Assembly (NCBI RefSeq): GCF_000771745.2
Contig: NZ_JPSL02000039.1
Location: 186,001 to 250,000, forward strand
Direction: 5' to 3'
Length of the DNA stretch: 64,000 nt
DNA from: Thermus filiformis
GTDB taxonomy: Bacteria > Deinococcota > Deinococci > Deinococcales > Thermaceae
Each line of letters opens with the position of its first letter. Positions within the stretch are counted from its first letter, which is position 1. The translations under genes and the position numbers were made by a program. This document shows, piece by piece, positions 36,079 to 43,539 of this stretch. The notes below the pieces were generated by a model. That model was not told where the DNA came from. It searched no databases and worked only from the letters and a program-made list of their open reading frames with translations.

Positions 36079-37428
36079 CTATAGCTTTTTCGCATCCGGG
36101 GTCTCGTCCGAGGGCTTGGGTAAGGCTTTACCGGGGCCCCCATCCTGGCGCAAGCCAGGATGGGGTGGTATCAGAAAGGCCCGGGCCTCCTCCTTGCTCG
36201 TCACCCGGCCCTCCGCCTGGGCCAGGAGGAGGCGCCTTAGGGCCCGCCCCACCTCCGGTCCCGGGGAAAGGCCCAGGAGGGCCATCACCTCCTCCCCGGA
36301 CAGGAGGGGGCGGCTGGGGGGCGGGGCGGTGCGGAAGGCCTCGGCCAGGTCCAGAAGGGCCCAGGCCTCTGCCTCACCCCCCGCACGGGCCAGCCGGTCC
36401 GCCGCCTGGAGGTAGAGGAGGTCGGGGAGGAGGTCCGACCTGCGCAGGAAGAACCGCCTCAGCCCCCGGGGGGTGGAGGGCGGGGCGTGCATGTGGGCCA
36501 GGACCAGGGCCTTCACCCGCTCCACCACCTTCTTCGGGAAGCGGAGGCGCAGGAGGAGGGCCTCCGCCAAGCGGGCGCTTTCCTTCTCGTGGCCTAGGAA
36601 GCGGTACCGCCCCTTCTCCTCGTCCCAGACCCCCGTGGTGGCCTTTCCCAGGTCGTGCAAGAGGGCGGCAAGCCGCAGGGCCAAAGGGGCCTGGGGGTAG
36701 AGCCAAAGGAGGTGGAAGAGGACGGAGAGGCTGTGGTCCAGCACGTCCAGGAAGTGCCGCCCCAGCTGGGGCACCCCCCGGGTCCGGGCAAGCTCGGGGA
36801 GGTAGACCTCTAAAAGGCCCAGCCGGTCCATGAGAAGGAAGCCGTGGGCCGCCCGGGGGCTTAAGAGGAGCCGCTCCAGCTCCGACTGGACCCGTTCGGG
36901 GGCGGGGCGGTCCTCCGGGTGGGCCTGGAGGTGCCGGGCGTGCCGGGCCAGGGCGGCCCGGGCCCCGGGCCCCAGGCCCAGGCCCAAGGTGGTGGAGAGC
37001 CGCACCCCCCGGAGGCTTCGGAGGTGGTCTTGGTATAGGTTCTCCTCCCGGACGGGCTCGAGGCGGCGCCCCTTTAGGTCCTCCTTTGCCCCAAAGGGCC
37101 CCAGGACTAGCCGCCCCAAAAGGACCAGGGCGTTTAGGCGGAAGTCCCGGCTTAGGAGGTCCTTTTCTAGGTCCTCCAGGGGGGCGAAGTCCAGGGTCAG
37201 CCCCCTTGGCGTGACCACCCGGTAAAGCCGCCTTTCCTCGTCCAGGGGGAAGAGGCGGCCCGAAAGCCTTAAGACCGCTTCTTGGGCCGCCTTCTTTGGG
37301 TCTTTGGCCAGGAGGTCTAAGTCGGTGGGCCGCCTTCCCAGAAGGAGGTCCCGCACCGCACCTCCCACCAGGACCGCCCCTTCCGGGATATAAAAGGGGG
37401 GATGGAGCGTCCCGATCGGGCGAAGCAC
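36079..37428 (-). CDS. CCA-adding/poly(A) polymerase-type nucleotidyltransferase with HD domain
   Basis: A 449-residue class II nucleotidyltransferase: GGAVRDLLLGRRPTDLDLLA (G-S/G-x-R and D-x-D metal motif), LLSRDFRLNALVL, then an HD-type domain with ALLHDLGKATTGVW. It adds CCA or A to RNA 3' ends; which one is not readable. The last about 30 codons (from IPPHPGLRQDGGPGKALPKP) are encoded by the hairpin repeat. The start is GTG 37428 with CATAAT 6 nt upstream, so the 5' end overlaps divergent coaE. Confidence 0.85.
   Translation of the reverse strand: MLRPIGTLHPPFYIPEGAVLVGGAVRDLLLGRRPTDLDLLAKDPKKAAQEAVLRLSGRLFPLDEERRLYRVVTPRGLTLDFAPLEDLEKDLLSRDFRLNALVLLGRLVLGPFGAKEDLKGRRLEPVREENLYQDHLRSLRGVRLSTTLGLGLGPGARAALARHARHLQAHPEDRPAPERVQSELERLLLSPRAAHGFLLMDRLGLLEVYLPELARTRGVPQLGRHFLDVLDHSLSVLFHLLWLYPQAPLALRLAALLHDLGKATTGVWDEEKGRYRFLGHEKESARLAEALLLRLRFPKKVVERVKALVLAHMHAPPSTPRGLRRFFLRRSDLLPDLLYLQAADRLARAGGEAEAWALLDLAEAFRTAPPPSRPLLSGEEVMALLGLSPGPEVGRALRRLLLAQAEGRVTSKEEARAFLIPPHPGLRQDGGPGKALPKPSDETPDAKKL
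36138..36173 (+). repeat. Hairpin repeat element, copy 4, within the 3' end of the CCA-type gene
   Basis: Stem 36138-36149 with 36154-36165 and GCAA loop, ATCCTGG/CCAGGAT version, tail TGGTATCA, preceded by the conserved leader from CGCAT (36091) through GGCTTGGGTAAGG. Unlike the other copies it is antisense to both neighbouring genes and lies inside the coding frame of the leftward CCA-type gene. Confidence 0.85.
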
Positions 37429-38043
37429 CCCCCCATTATGCCGCTTAAGGTGGGGATCACGGGAAGCCTAGGGAGCGGCAAGAGCACGGTGGCCGCCCTC
37501 CTAAGGGAGCGGGGCTACCCCGTCCTGGACGCGGACGCCCTGGCCCGGGAGGGGCGGGAGGTCCTCCGGGAGGAGATCTGCCGGGCCTTCCCCGAGGCCT
37601 GCCGGGAAGGGGCCCTGGACGAGCGGGCCCTGGCCCGCCTGGTCTTCTCCGACGAGGAGAAGCTCCGGCTTTTGGAGGGCCTCCTCCACCCCTACGTCCG
37701 CCGGCGGCTCGAGGAGGAGATGGCCCGCCTGAGGGAGGCTTGGCCGGGGGGTGGCGCGAAGGCGCCCATCCTCTTCCTGGAGATCCCCCTCCTCTTTGAG
37801 GTGGGCTGGGAGAAGGCCCTGGACCGGACCCTGGTAGTGGCCGCCCCCTTGGAGGCTCGGCTGGAGCGGGTCCGGCTCCGCTCCGGCCTCTCGCGGGAGG
37901 AGGCTTTGGCCCGGGAGGCCCGCCAGCTTCCTCAGGAGGAGAAGGTCCGCCGGGCCGACTACGTCCTTTGGAACACGGGGGACCTGGACCGGTTGAGGCG
38001 GGCGGTGGAGGCCCTCCTCAGGGTGCTCGAGTCCAGTCCTTGA
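37402..38043 (+). CDS. coaE: Dephospho-CoA kinase
   Basis: Last step of coenzyme A synthesis. A 213-residue P-loop kinase: GITGSLGSGKSTVAALL, YPVLDADALAREG, HPYVRRRLEEE and FLEIPLLFEVGWEKAL. I use ATG 37402 because TATAAA (37389-37394) lies 7 nt upstream and the resulting RAKHP peptide resembles the T. thermophilus enzyme N-terminus as I remember it; ATG 37438 is the alternative. Head-to-head overlap with the CCA-type gene is 27 nt. Confidence 0.94.
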   Translation: MERPDRAKHPPIMPLKVGITGSLGSGKSTVAALLRERGYPVLDADALAREGREVLREEICRAFPEACREGALDERALARLVFSDEEKLRLLEGLLHPYVRRRLEEEMARLREAWPGGGAKAPILFLEIPLLFEVGWEKALDRTLVVAAPLEARLERVRLRSGLSREEALAREARQLPQEEKVRRADYVLWNTGDLDRLRRAVEALLRVLESSP

Positions 38044-38566
38044 GGTGCTTCAAGGCCACCACCAGCCCCACCCCCAGGCCGAAGAGGAGGTGGGCCGGGG
38101 TTCCGCCGAAGAGGCTGGTCAGGAGGGGAAGGGCGAGGGCGGCCGAAAGGACGGCCCGGTAGGGGTGGCGGAAGGCCAGGAAGAGGAGGCCGAAGAGGAG
38201 CACCTCCCCCAGGAGGACCCGGGGGTCCACCGCGAAGAGGACCCCTATGCCCGGGGCGATGGCCTTCCCTCCCCGGAAGAGGAGCCAGGGGGAGAAGGCG
38301 TGGCCCAGCACCGCCCCCACCCCCGCGAGAAGCCCCCCGGCCGGGTCCTGGGCCAGAAACTCCCCCAGGGCCACGGCCAGCACCCCCTTGAACACGTCCA
38401 GGACCAGGACCATCAGGCCGGGGACCGCCCCCAGGACCCGGAGGGCGTTGAGGGCCCCCGGGTTTTTTGAACCCTCGAGGAGAAGGTTCTTCCCCCTGAG
38501 GGCCCCGAACCAGAAGGCGAAGGGCAGGCTTCCCAGCAGGTACCCCGAAAGAAAGGCCGCTCCCAT
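38018..38566 (-). CDS. PlsY-like glycerol-3-phosphate acyltransferase homologue
   Basis: A 182-residue polytopic membrane protein of the PlsY family, which acylates glycerol-3-phosphate with acyl-phosphate. Positions are recognisable but altered: motif 1 reads GSKNPGALNALR (usual GSGNPGATN) and motif 2 GHAFSPWLLFRGGKAIAPG (usual FKGGKGVAT). The third motif is weak. It may be a second, diverged copy; the main plsY is not in the window. TACTCT lies 6 nt before ATG 38566. The end overlaps coaE by 26 nt. Confidence 0.75.
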   Translation of the reverse strand: MGAAFLSGYLLGSLPFAFWFGALRGKNLLLEGSKNPGALNALRVLGAVPGLMVLVLDVFKGVLAVALGEFLAQDPAGGLLAGVGAVLGHAFSPWLLFRGGKAIAPGIGVLFAVDPRVLLGEVLLFGLLFLAFRHPYRAVLSAALALPLLTSLFGGTPAHLLFGLGVGLVVALKHLKDWTRAP

Positions 38567-38585
38567 GACCTAAGAGTATCCTCCT

Positions 38586-38662
38586 TCATGGCTCCACCCC
38601 TGCCCTCTTGAGCAGACGACTCCGAATCAGGTTGTGCCCCCTGCCCCCCGGGGGGAACGCCG
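38586..38662 (-). pseudogene. 77-bp coding relic, left (inverted) copy bordering the ABC island
   Basis: On the minus strand it reads FPPGGRGHNLIRSRLLKRAG then VEP and TGA. It aligns over its whole length, in the same reading phase, with 46713-46790 on the plus strand (about 80-85% identical by eye, one 3-nt gap). No start or upper part of a gene is present. Family not recognised. Confidence 0.6.
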
Positions 38663-38719
38663 AAGGGGAGGGCTCGCGATCGGGTCCCAGGCCACCCCCT
38701 CTTTTGCCAAAATAGGCGT

Positions 38720-40501
38720 ATGGCTCATAAGCATTCCCTGTTACGCCAAACCCTTCCGGCGCTTCGCCAGGTTTTCCGAGCCGCCCCCCTCGAGGCCACC
38801 CTCTTGGTGGTCCTCCTCGCCGCAAGCGGCCTGGTACCGGTGGGGGTGCTCGGCGCGACCCGGGCCTTGGTGGACGGCCTGGTCCAGGGGCTGGGGGAGG
38901 GCGCCCTCACCCCTAGGCTGTTGGGGCCCCTCTTGGGGCTTGCCCTCCTCTTCGCCTTGGACTTTTTGCTGGTGCCCTGGGTGGCCTACCTGCAGGGGTC
39001 GGTGAACGAGCGGCTCACCGCCCGGGTGCACCTGTTGCTGATGGAGAAGGTGGCCGCCACGCCCGACCTGACCCCCTTTGAGGACCCAAAGTTCTACGAC
39101 GAGCTCCAGGTGCTGCGCGACCAGGCCCCCTACCAACCCCTCAACCTGCTGGTCTTTTTGGGCAACGCCTTCCGGGAAAGCCTCACCGTGGCCGGGGTGC
39201 TGCTTTTGCTCCTCACCCTGGCCCCCGTTTTCCCCTTGATTCTGCTCCTCGCCACCCTGCCGCAGGCCCTGCTTACCTTCCGGCTGCAAAAGGGGGTGTG
39301 GGAGGCGGTGCTCTTCAGCGCACCCGAGGCCCGCAGGATGCGCTACTTCGCCGAGGCCCTCCTGAGCCCCGAGACGGCCAAGGAGGTGCGGCTTTTTGAC
39401 CTGCTCTTCCCTTTCCGCAGGCGCTACCTCGAGGCCTTCCACACCCTGTACCAGAACCTGCGCCGCGCCCGGGGCCGCCAAGCCCTGGGGGCCAGCCTGC
39501 TGGTGCTCCTGAGCGCCTCCTTCACCGCTTTGGCCCTCTTTTTAGGGCTACGGCAGGCCCTTTCGGGCGCGGGGGGGCTGGGAGGTCTCGTGCTCCTTTT
39601 GCAGTCGGTGGGGAGCCTGCAGCAAAACCTCTTCGGCCTGGTCCAGGACGGGGGCATGCTTTATGAGGCCCTCCTCTACTTCCAGCGCCTGGAGGGCTTC
39701 CTGAACCGGCCGCCCTCCCTGGTGGAGGCCAAAGGGGCCAAGGCGGTGACGGGTTTCCAGGAGATCCGCTTCGAGGGGGTGGGGTTTTGCTACCCCGATG
39801 GCCGGCGGGCCCTCGAGGGGGTCTCCTTCAGCCTGCGCCGGGGAGAGCGCCTGGCCCTGGTGGGGGAAAACGGCGCGGGCAAGACCACCTTGGTCAAGCT
39901 GCTTTTGCGCTTCTACGACCCCACCGAGGGCCGCATCCTGGTGGACGGCGTGGACCTGCGGGAGATTGACCTAAGGGCCTGGCGCCGCCTGATCGCCGCG
40001 GTCTTCCAGGACTTCGGCCGCTACGCCCTCACCCTGGGGGAAAACATCGCCCTCGCCGATTGGGAGAGCCCGCCCGACCCTGGGCGTTTGGAGGAGGCCG
40101 CCCGGGCCGGGGGAGCGTACGAGCTTTTGCGGCGGCTTGGGGCCGAGGCCCTTCTTTCCAAGGCCTTCGGGGGGACGGAACTCTCCTTGGGGGAGTGGCA
40201 GCGGATCGCCCTCTCGCGCGCCTTTTTCCGGCGGGCGGAGCTCTTGGTCCTGGACGAGCCCACCGCCTCCCTGGACCCCAAGGAGGAGGCCCACCTCTAC
40301 CGGCGCTTTGCCGAGCTGGCCCAGGGCAGGACGGTCCTCCTCATCACCCACCGGTTGGCCTCGGTGCAGATGGCCGACCGGATTTTGGTGCTAAAGGAGG
40401 GTCGTTTGGTGGAGGAGGGCTCGCACCAGGCTTTGCTTAGCCGAGGTGGCGTTTATGCCGAGCTTTGGCGTTTGCAGGCTGAGGGGTATAGGGCAGGCTG
40501 A
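38720..40501 (+). CDS. ABC exporter, membrane and ATPase domains fused
   Basis: A 593-residue half-transporter: about six membrane helices (1-320), then a nucleotide-binding domain with Walker A GENGAGKT, Q-loop AVFQDFGRYALTLGENIAL, signature LSLGEWQRIALSRA, Walker B LLVLDEPTASLD and H-loop THRLASV. The signature has Leu-Gly-Glu-Trp in place of the usual GGQ; the -EWQ- form is common in exporters of peptides such as bacteriocins, but no peptide gene was found. CAAAAT lies 6 nt before ATG 38720. First gene of the island. Confidence 0.92.
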   Translation: MAHKHSLLRQTLPALRQVFRAAPLEATLLVVLLAASGLVPVGVLGATRALVDGLVQGLGEGALTPRLLGPLLGLALLFALDFLLVPWVAYLQGSVNERLTARVHLLLMEKVAATPDLTPFEDPKFYDELQVLRDQAPYQPLNLLVFLGNAFRESLTVAGVLLLLLTLAPVFPLILLLATLPQALLTFRLQKGVWEAVLFSAPEARRMRYFAEALLSPETAKEVRLFDLLFPFRRRYLEAFHTLYQNLRRARGRQALGASLLVLLSASFTALALFLGLRQALSGAGGLGGLVLLLQSVGSLQQNLFGLVQDGGMLYEALLYFQRLEGFLNRPPSLVEAKGAKAVTGFQEIRFEGVGFCYPDGRRALEGVSFSLRRGERLALVGENGAGKTTLVKLLLRFYDPTEGRILVDGVDLREIDLRAWRRLIAAVFQDFGRYALTLGENIALADWESPPDPGRLEEAARAGGAYELLRRLGAEALLSKAFGGTELSLGEWQRIALSRAFFRRAELLVLDEPTASLDPKEEAHLYRRFAELAQGRTVLLITHRLASVQMADRILVLKEGRLVEEGSHQALLSRGGVYAELWRLQAEGYRAG

Positions 40502-40548
40502 TACCCTTTACGTTACCCTCATCCTAGGCACCACCCCAAAAGCCGTGC

Positions 40549-40561
40549 TACCCTAAGGGTA
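40549..40561 (+). promoter_or_regulatory. Palindromic -10/operator-like site before the coiled-coil gene
   Basis: TACCCTAAGGGTA is a perfect 13-bp palindrome that abuts ATG 40562. TACCCT fits TANNNT and ends 7 nt before the ATG. Two more TACCCT copies lie at 40502 and 40514. It could be both -10 box and repressor site. Confidence 0.45.
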
Positions 40562-40855
40562 ATGACCACGGAGGAACGCCTCTACAAGCTAGAGGGGATT
40601 GTGGAAGGGGTCATGGCCACCCTTCCCGGCCAGGTCGCCTCCCTGGAGCAGCGCATGGATCTTCTCCGCCAGGAGCTACGGGCGGAGATCGCAGCCCTGC
40701 GCCAGGAGATGAACGGCCTGCGGCAGGAGATGGAGGAAAAGTTCAACAGCCTCCGCCAAGAGGTGAAGGCCGAGATCAACACCGCCCTCAACCGCCTCAT
40801 GCTCTACTTCACCGCCCTGGCGGCGGGGCTTGCCCTCCTCACTCTCTTCCGCTAA
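40562..40855 (+). CDS. Small coiled-coil protein with C-terminal membrane anchor
   Basis: A 97-residue protein. Residues about 28-70 form a coiled coil with repeated LRQE blocks (LRQELRAEIAALRQEMNGLR, then LRQEME and LRQEVK). Residues about 78-96 (LMLYFTALAAGLALLTLF) are a single membrane segment, so it should be tail-anchored with the coil in the cytoplasm. Similar small proteins are frequent in Thermus and Meiothermus; function unknown. It stands between two ABC exporters and may have its own promoter at the palindrome. Confidence 0.8.
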   Translation: MTTEERLYKLEGIVEGVMATLPGQVASLEQRMDLLRQELRAEIAALRQEMNGLRQEMEEKFNSLRQEVKAEINTALNRLMLYFTALAAGLALLTLFR

Positions 40856-40872
40856 GCCACACCTAATGCCAC

Positions 40873-42420
40873 CTAGCTGCCCGCCCCATGGCCGCCGCCG
40901 GGATTCGCCACCCGGGGGCCCGCCAGCTCCACCACCCGGTCGAAGCGGCCGTGGAGCTCCTCGTCCCCGTGCAGCACCACCACCAGGGCCTTCCCCGCGG
41001 TCCGGCGTAGGATGAGATCGAGCACCCCCTCGCGGCTCTCGGCGTCCAGGTTGGCCAGGGGCTCGTCCAGCACGTAGAGGTCGGCCTCCTCGGAAAGCAG
41101 CGCGCCGATGGCCGCCCTCTGCCGCTGCCCCGAGGACAGGGCCTCCGGTCGGCGGTCCTCCAGCCCCTCCAGCCCCAGCTCCCGGCGTAGCCCGGCGTCG
41201 GGGACCAGCTCGCCCACCGCGAGGGGCGGCAGTTCGGGAGGGGCGGTGAGCGAGGCCACCCGCCCGGGCAGCTCCACCTGGCCCTCCTGGGGGGCCAGAT
41301 ACCCCGACAGCACGTGGAGCAGGGTGGTCTTGCCCACGCCGTTGGGGCCCACGAGGAGCAGGCGCTCGCCGGGGCGGATCTCCAGCCGCGGCAGCTCCAG
41401 GGGCGCCTCGTCCCCGTAGGCCACCCGCACCCCCTCGAGCCGGGCCCGGTCGGCCGGCCGCGCGTAGGGGGCGGACCTGGAGGAGAGCAGGCCGTGGGCG
41501 CGCTCCAGGATCTGCGCGTAGCGGTGGAACTCGGGCACCTTGCGCAGCAGGGCGAAGACGTTGTCCACCGCCCGCCAGAAGGCGTTGACGAAGGCCAAGA
41601 AGCCGCCGAAGCTCAGCGCGCGGATCAGGACGAAGTAGCCCCCCACGACCAGGGAGAGGGTTTCGGCCAGGTTCATGAACACGTCGCTCCAGGACTGCTG
41701 GGCCGTTATCAGCCGGTGGCTGCGGTAGGTGCCGTCCAGGTAGGTCCTGAGGGCCTCCCGGTTGGTGGCCAGGGTCGGGGGGAGGAGGCGGGGCAGGCCG
41801 CGCAGGGCCCGGAAGGCCTTGAGCGTCTGGGAGAGGACCTCGAGGTAGCGGGCCTCCCCTTGCCGCTCGTCCTCGGCGGCCTGGCGGACCCTCGTCCCGA
41901 CCCGCCGCGCGACCCAAAGGAGGGGCGGAACCAGGACCGCCAGGGCCAGGGTCGCCTGCCACGAAAGGTAGAGCAGTACCCCCAGGAAGGCCAAAGCCGC
42001 CAGGGCCTGGCGGGCCACGTCCACCAGGAGGGAGACCGCGGGGGCCAGCCCCTGGAGGACATCCTGGTGGACCCGGCTCGCGAAGGCCCCGGCCCCCTCG
42101 CGGCTGAAGTCCCGCCAGTCAAGGCGGAGGGCCTTGTCCAAAAGCCGCCCCTCCACCTCCAGCACCACCCGGTTGACGAAGGCCTTCTGCCAGAGCGAGA
42201 GGGCCCAGAACAGGGCGATCAGGACCAGCCCCACGGCGAGGTAGACGAGCCCCAGGAGCACGAAGCGCCGGAAGTCCTGCATGACCACCGCCTCGTCGAA
42301 GAGCCACTTGATCATCAATGTGTGGATCACGGCCTCGGCCGCGTTCTCCAGACCGCTAGCCGCCAGCAGGCTCAGGAACTCGCCCCTGCGCCCCTCCAGG
42401 AGAGTCCATAACGTTTTCAT
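40873..42420 (-). CDS. ABC exporter half-transporter
   Basis: A 515-residue protein with a six-helix exporter-type membrane domain (about 1-320) and a short nucleotide-binding domain: Walker A GPNGVGKTTLL, signature LSSGQRQRAAIGALL, Walker B LYVLDEPLANLD. The loop after Walker A is shortened, giving an NBD of only about 175 residues. ATG 42420 follows GAGGTG with 7-nt spacing. It is transcribed leftward from the promoter at 42438-42468, divergent from the permease/ATPase pair. Confidence 0.92.
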   Translation of the reverse strand: MKTLWTLLEGRRGEFLSLLAASGLENAAEAVIHTLMIKWLFDEAVVMQDFRRFVLLGLVYLAVGLVLIALFWALSLWQKAFVNRVVLEVEGRLLDKALRLDWRDFSREGAGAFASRVHQDVLQGLAPAVSLLVDVARQALAALAFLGVLLYLSWQATLALAVLVPPLLWVARRVGTRVRQAAEDERQGEARYLEVLSQTLKAFRALRGLPRLLPPTLATNREALRTYLDGTYRSHRLITAQQSWSDVFMNLAETLSLVVGGYFVLIRALSFGGFLAFVNAFWRAVDNVFALLRKVPEFHRYAQILERAHGLLSSRSAPYARPADRARLEGVRVAYGDEAPLELPRLEIRPGERLLLVGPNGVGKTTLLHVLSGYLAPQEGQVELPGRVASLTAPPELPPLAVGELVPDAGLRRELGLEGLEDRRPEALSSGQRQRAAIGALLSEEADLYVLDEPLANLDAESREGVLDLILRRTAGKALVVVLHGDEELHGRFDRVVELAGPRVANPGGGHGAGS

Positions 42421-42437
42421 CTTGCGTCACCTCGTCC

Positions 42438-42468
42438 AGCATAAAGTCGGCGGGGCCGGTCGTGTCAA
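42438..42468 (-). promoter_or_regulatory. Promoter of the leftward ABC exporter
   Basis: On the minus strand TTGACA (42463-42468) is followed after 17 nt by TTTATG (42440-42445), or after 19 nt by TATGCT (42438-42443). The 17-bp block around the -35, AAACTCTTGACACGACC, is identical to the one at 42647-42663. Confidence 0.65.
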
Positions 42469-42489
42469 GAGTTTTGTGGAAGGGGGCCA

Positions 42490-42545
42490 TACCGCATGCG
42501 TGGCCCCGCCAGAAGGCTTGGGAAAGGCTTTGCCGTGGCCCTCAG
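42490..42545 (+). repeat. Degenerate copy of the hairpin-element leader
   Basis: From CGCATGCG (42490) to GGCTTGGGAAAGGC and the following GCCGTGGCCCTCAGCTTGG it aligns without gaps to the leaders of the copies at 12142 and 36091, but the second hairpin arm and GCAA loop are missing. A broken copy between the two divergent promoters. Confidence 0.55.
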
Positions 42546-42652
42546 CTTGGGGTGTCCCTTCTCGGCCGTGGACCTCTTCACCCGTTTTTTCCTTGCGGTT
42601 GCTTGGAGTAGGTCTCTAGGTAGTCTAAGATGTGTAGACCGACTACAAACTC

Positions 42653-42681
42653 TTGACACGACCACCTTACGCGGCTAAGAT
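42653..42681 (+). promoter_or_regulatory. Consensus promoter of the ABC-2 permease/ATPase operon
   Basis: TTGACA (42653-42658), 17-nt spacer, TAAGAT (42676-42681), with a leader of about 50 nt to ATG 42737. The best sigma-A promoter in the window. It lies in the 17-bp block shared, inverted, with the divergent exporter promoter; GTAGTC (42620) and GACTAC (42641) flank a possible further operator. Confidence 0.8.
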
Positions 42682-42736
42682 TGGCCTTGCGGGATAGCTC
42701 AATTCCAAAAGGCAGCCCGCCACTTGGTAGGTATGT

Positions 42737-43477
42737 ATGGCACGTAAGCGTAACCCCTACTTGTTGGAGGCTAAATACGACCTGCTCCGGCAGCTGCGCA
42801 TCCCCGGGCAGTTCATCGGCATCCCGCTCGGCGGTGTGGGTGCTTATGCGCTGCTCCTCCTTTTGGGCCGCGACCTCGGCGGCCTCGGCGAGGAAATCCT
42901 CGTCCGCTTTGCTGCCTTAGGGGTCATGAATGTAGGGCTGCTCGCGATAGGGATAGGGGCAGCCTCGGAGCGTGCCTACGGCTGGATCCGCCTGCGCCAG
43001 GTAGTGCCCATGCCCCCGCTGGCTTATTTCCTGGGGAAGGTTTCCACAGGGGCGGTTATGGCCGCCCTGACCGTCCTGGGTGTGCTCCTGGTGGAGCTGG
43101 TCTTCGGGGCGGTTTCCTGGCCCTACCACGCCTGGGTTTTGCTGACGCTCGCCCTGGTGCTGGGCAGTCTGCCCTTCACCGCCTTGGGCCTGGCCGCGGC
43201 CTACCTCGTGCGGCCGAACTCGGCTCAGGTGCTTGTCGCCTACATCGGAGTATTTGTATTTTCCTCGGTGTTCCTGCCTTTTCTTCGCCTCCCGGAGTGG
43301 ATCCAGACCATCTTCTCGTACCTTCCGAGCACCCTCTTCATTGATCTAGCGCTTGGTGCGGTAGGCCTGGCCTCGCCCTCGCCCGCTTCCTTCCTGCTGC
43401 TGGCCGGGTACACCGTGGCCTTCCTGCTGCTGGCCGCATGGCTTTTTGGCCGCGACGAGGGCACCACCTTCGGATGA
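42737..43477 (+). CDS. ABC-2 type transporter permease
   Basis: A 246-residue protein with about six membrane helices and the ABC-2 layout: a cytosolic N-terminus (MARKRNPYLLEAKYDLLRQL), then paired helices. It exports an unknown substrate together with the ATPase encoded 62 nt downstream. Codon use is less extreme in G/C than the core genes, which fits acquisition by transfer. Driven by the TTGACA/TAAGAT promoter. Confidence 0.85.
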   Translation: MARKRNPYLLEAKYDLLRQLRIPGQFIGIPLGGVGAYALLLLLGRDLGGLGEEILVRFAALGVMNVGLLAIGIGAASERAYGWIRLRQVVPMPPLAYFLGKVSTGAVMAALTVLGVLLVELVFGAVSWPYHAWVLLTLALVLGSLPFTALGLAAAYLVRPNSAQVLVAYIGVFVFSSVFLPFLRLPEWIQTIFSYLPSTLFIDLALGAVGLASPSPASFLLLAGYTVAFLLLAAWLFGRDEGTTFG

Positions 43478-43539
43478 TCTAGGGGTACCGGCTTTCCTGG
43501 AGGCGTTTGGGGCATGGTTTTCTTGTTGGCGTAGAGGGC

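Noticed and set aside
38600-38640. Decayed tRNA-Arg (CCG) suggested by GACTCCGAATC
   Set aside because: The stretch matches the relic at 46713-46790 in a shared coding phase, including the stop codon; no cloverleaf arms can be formed.
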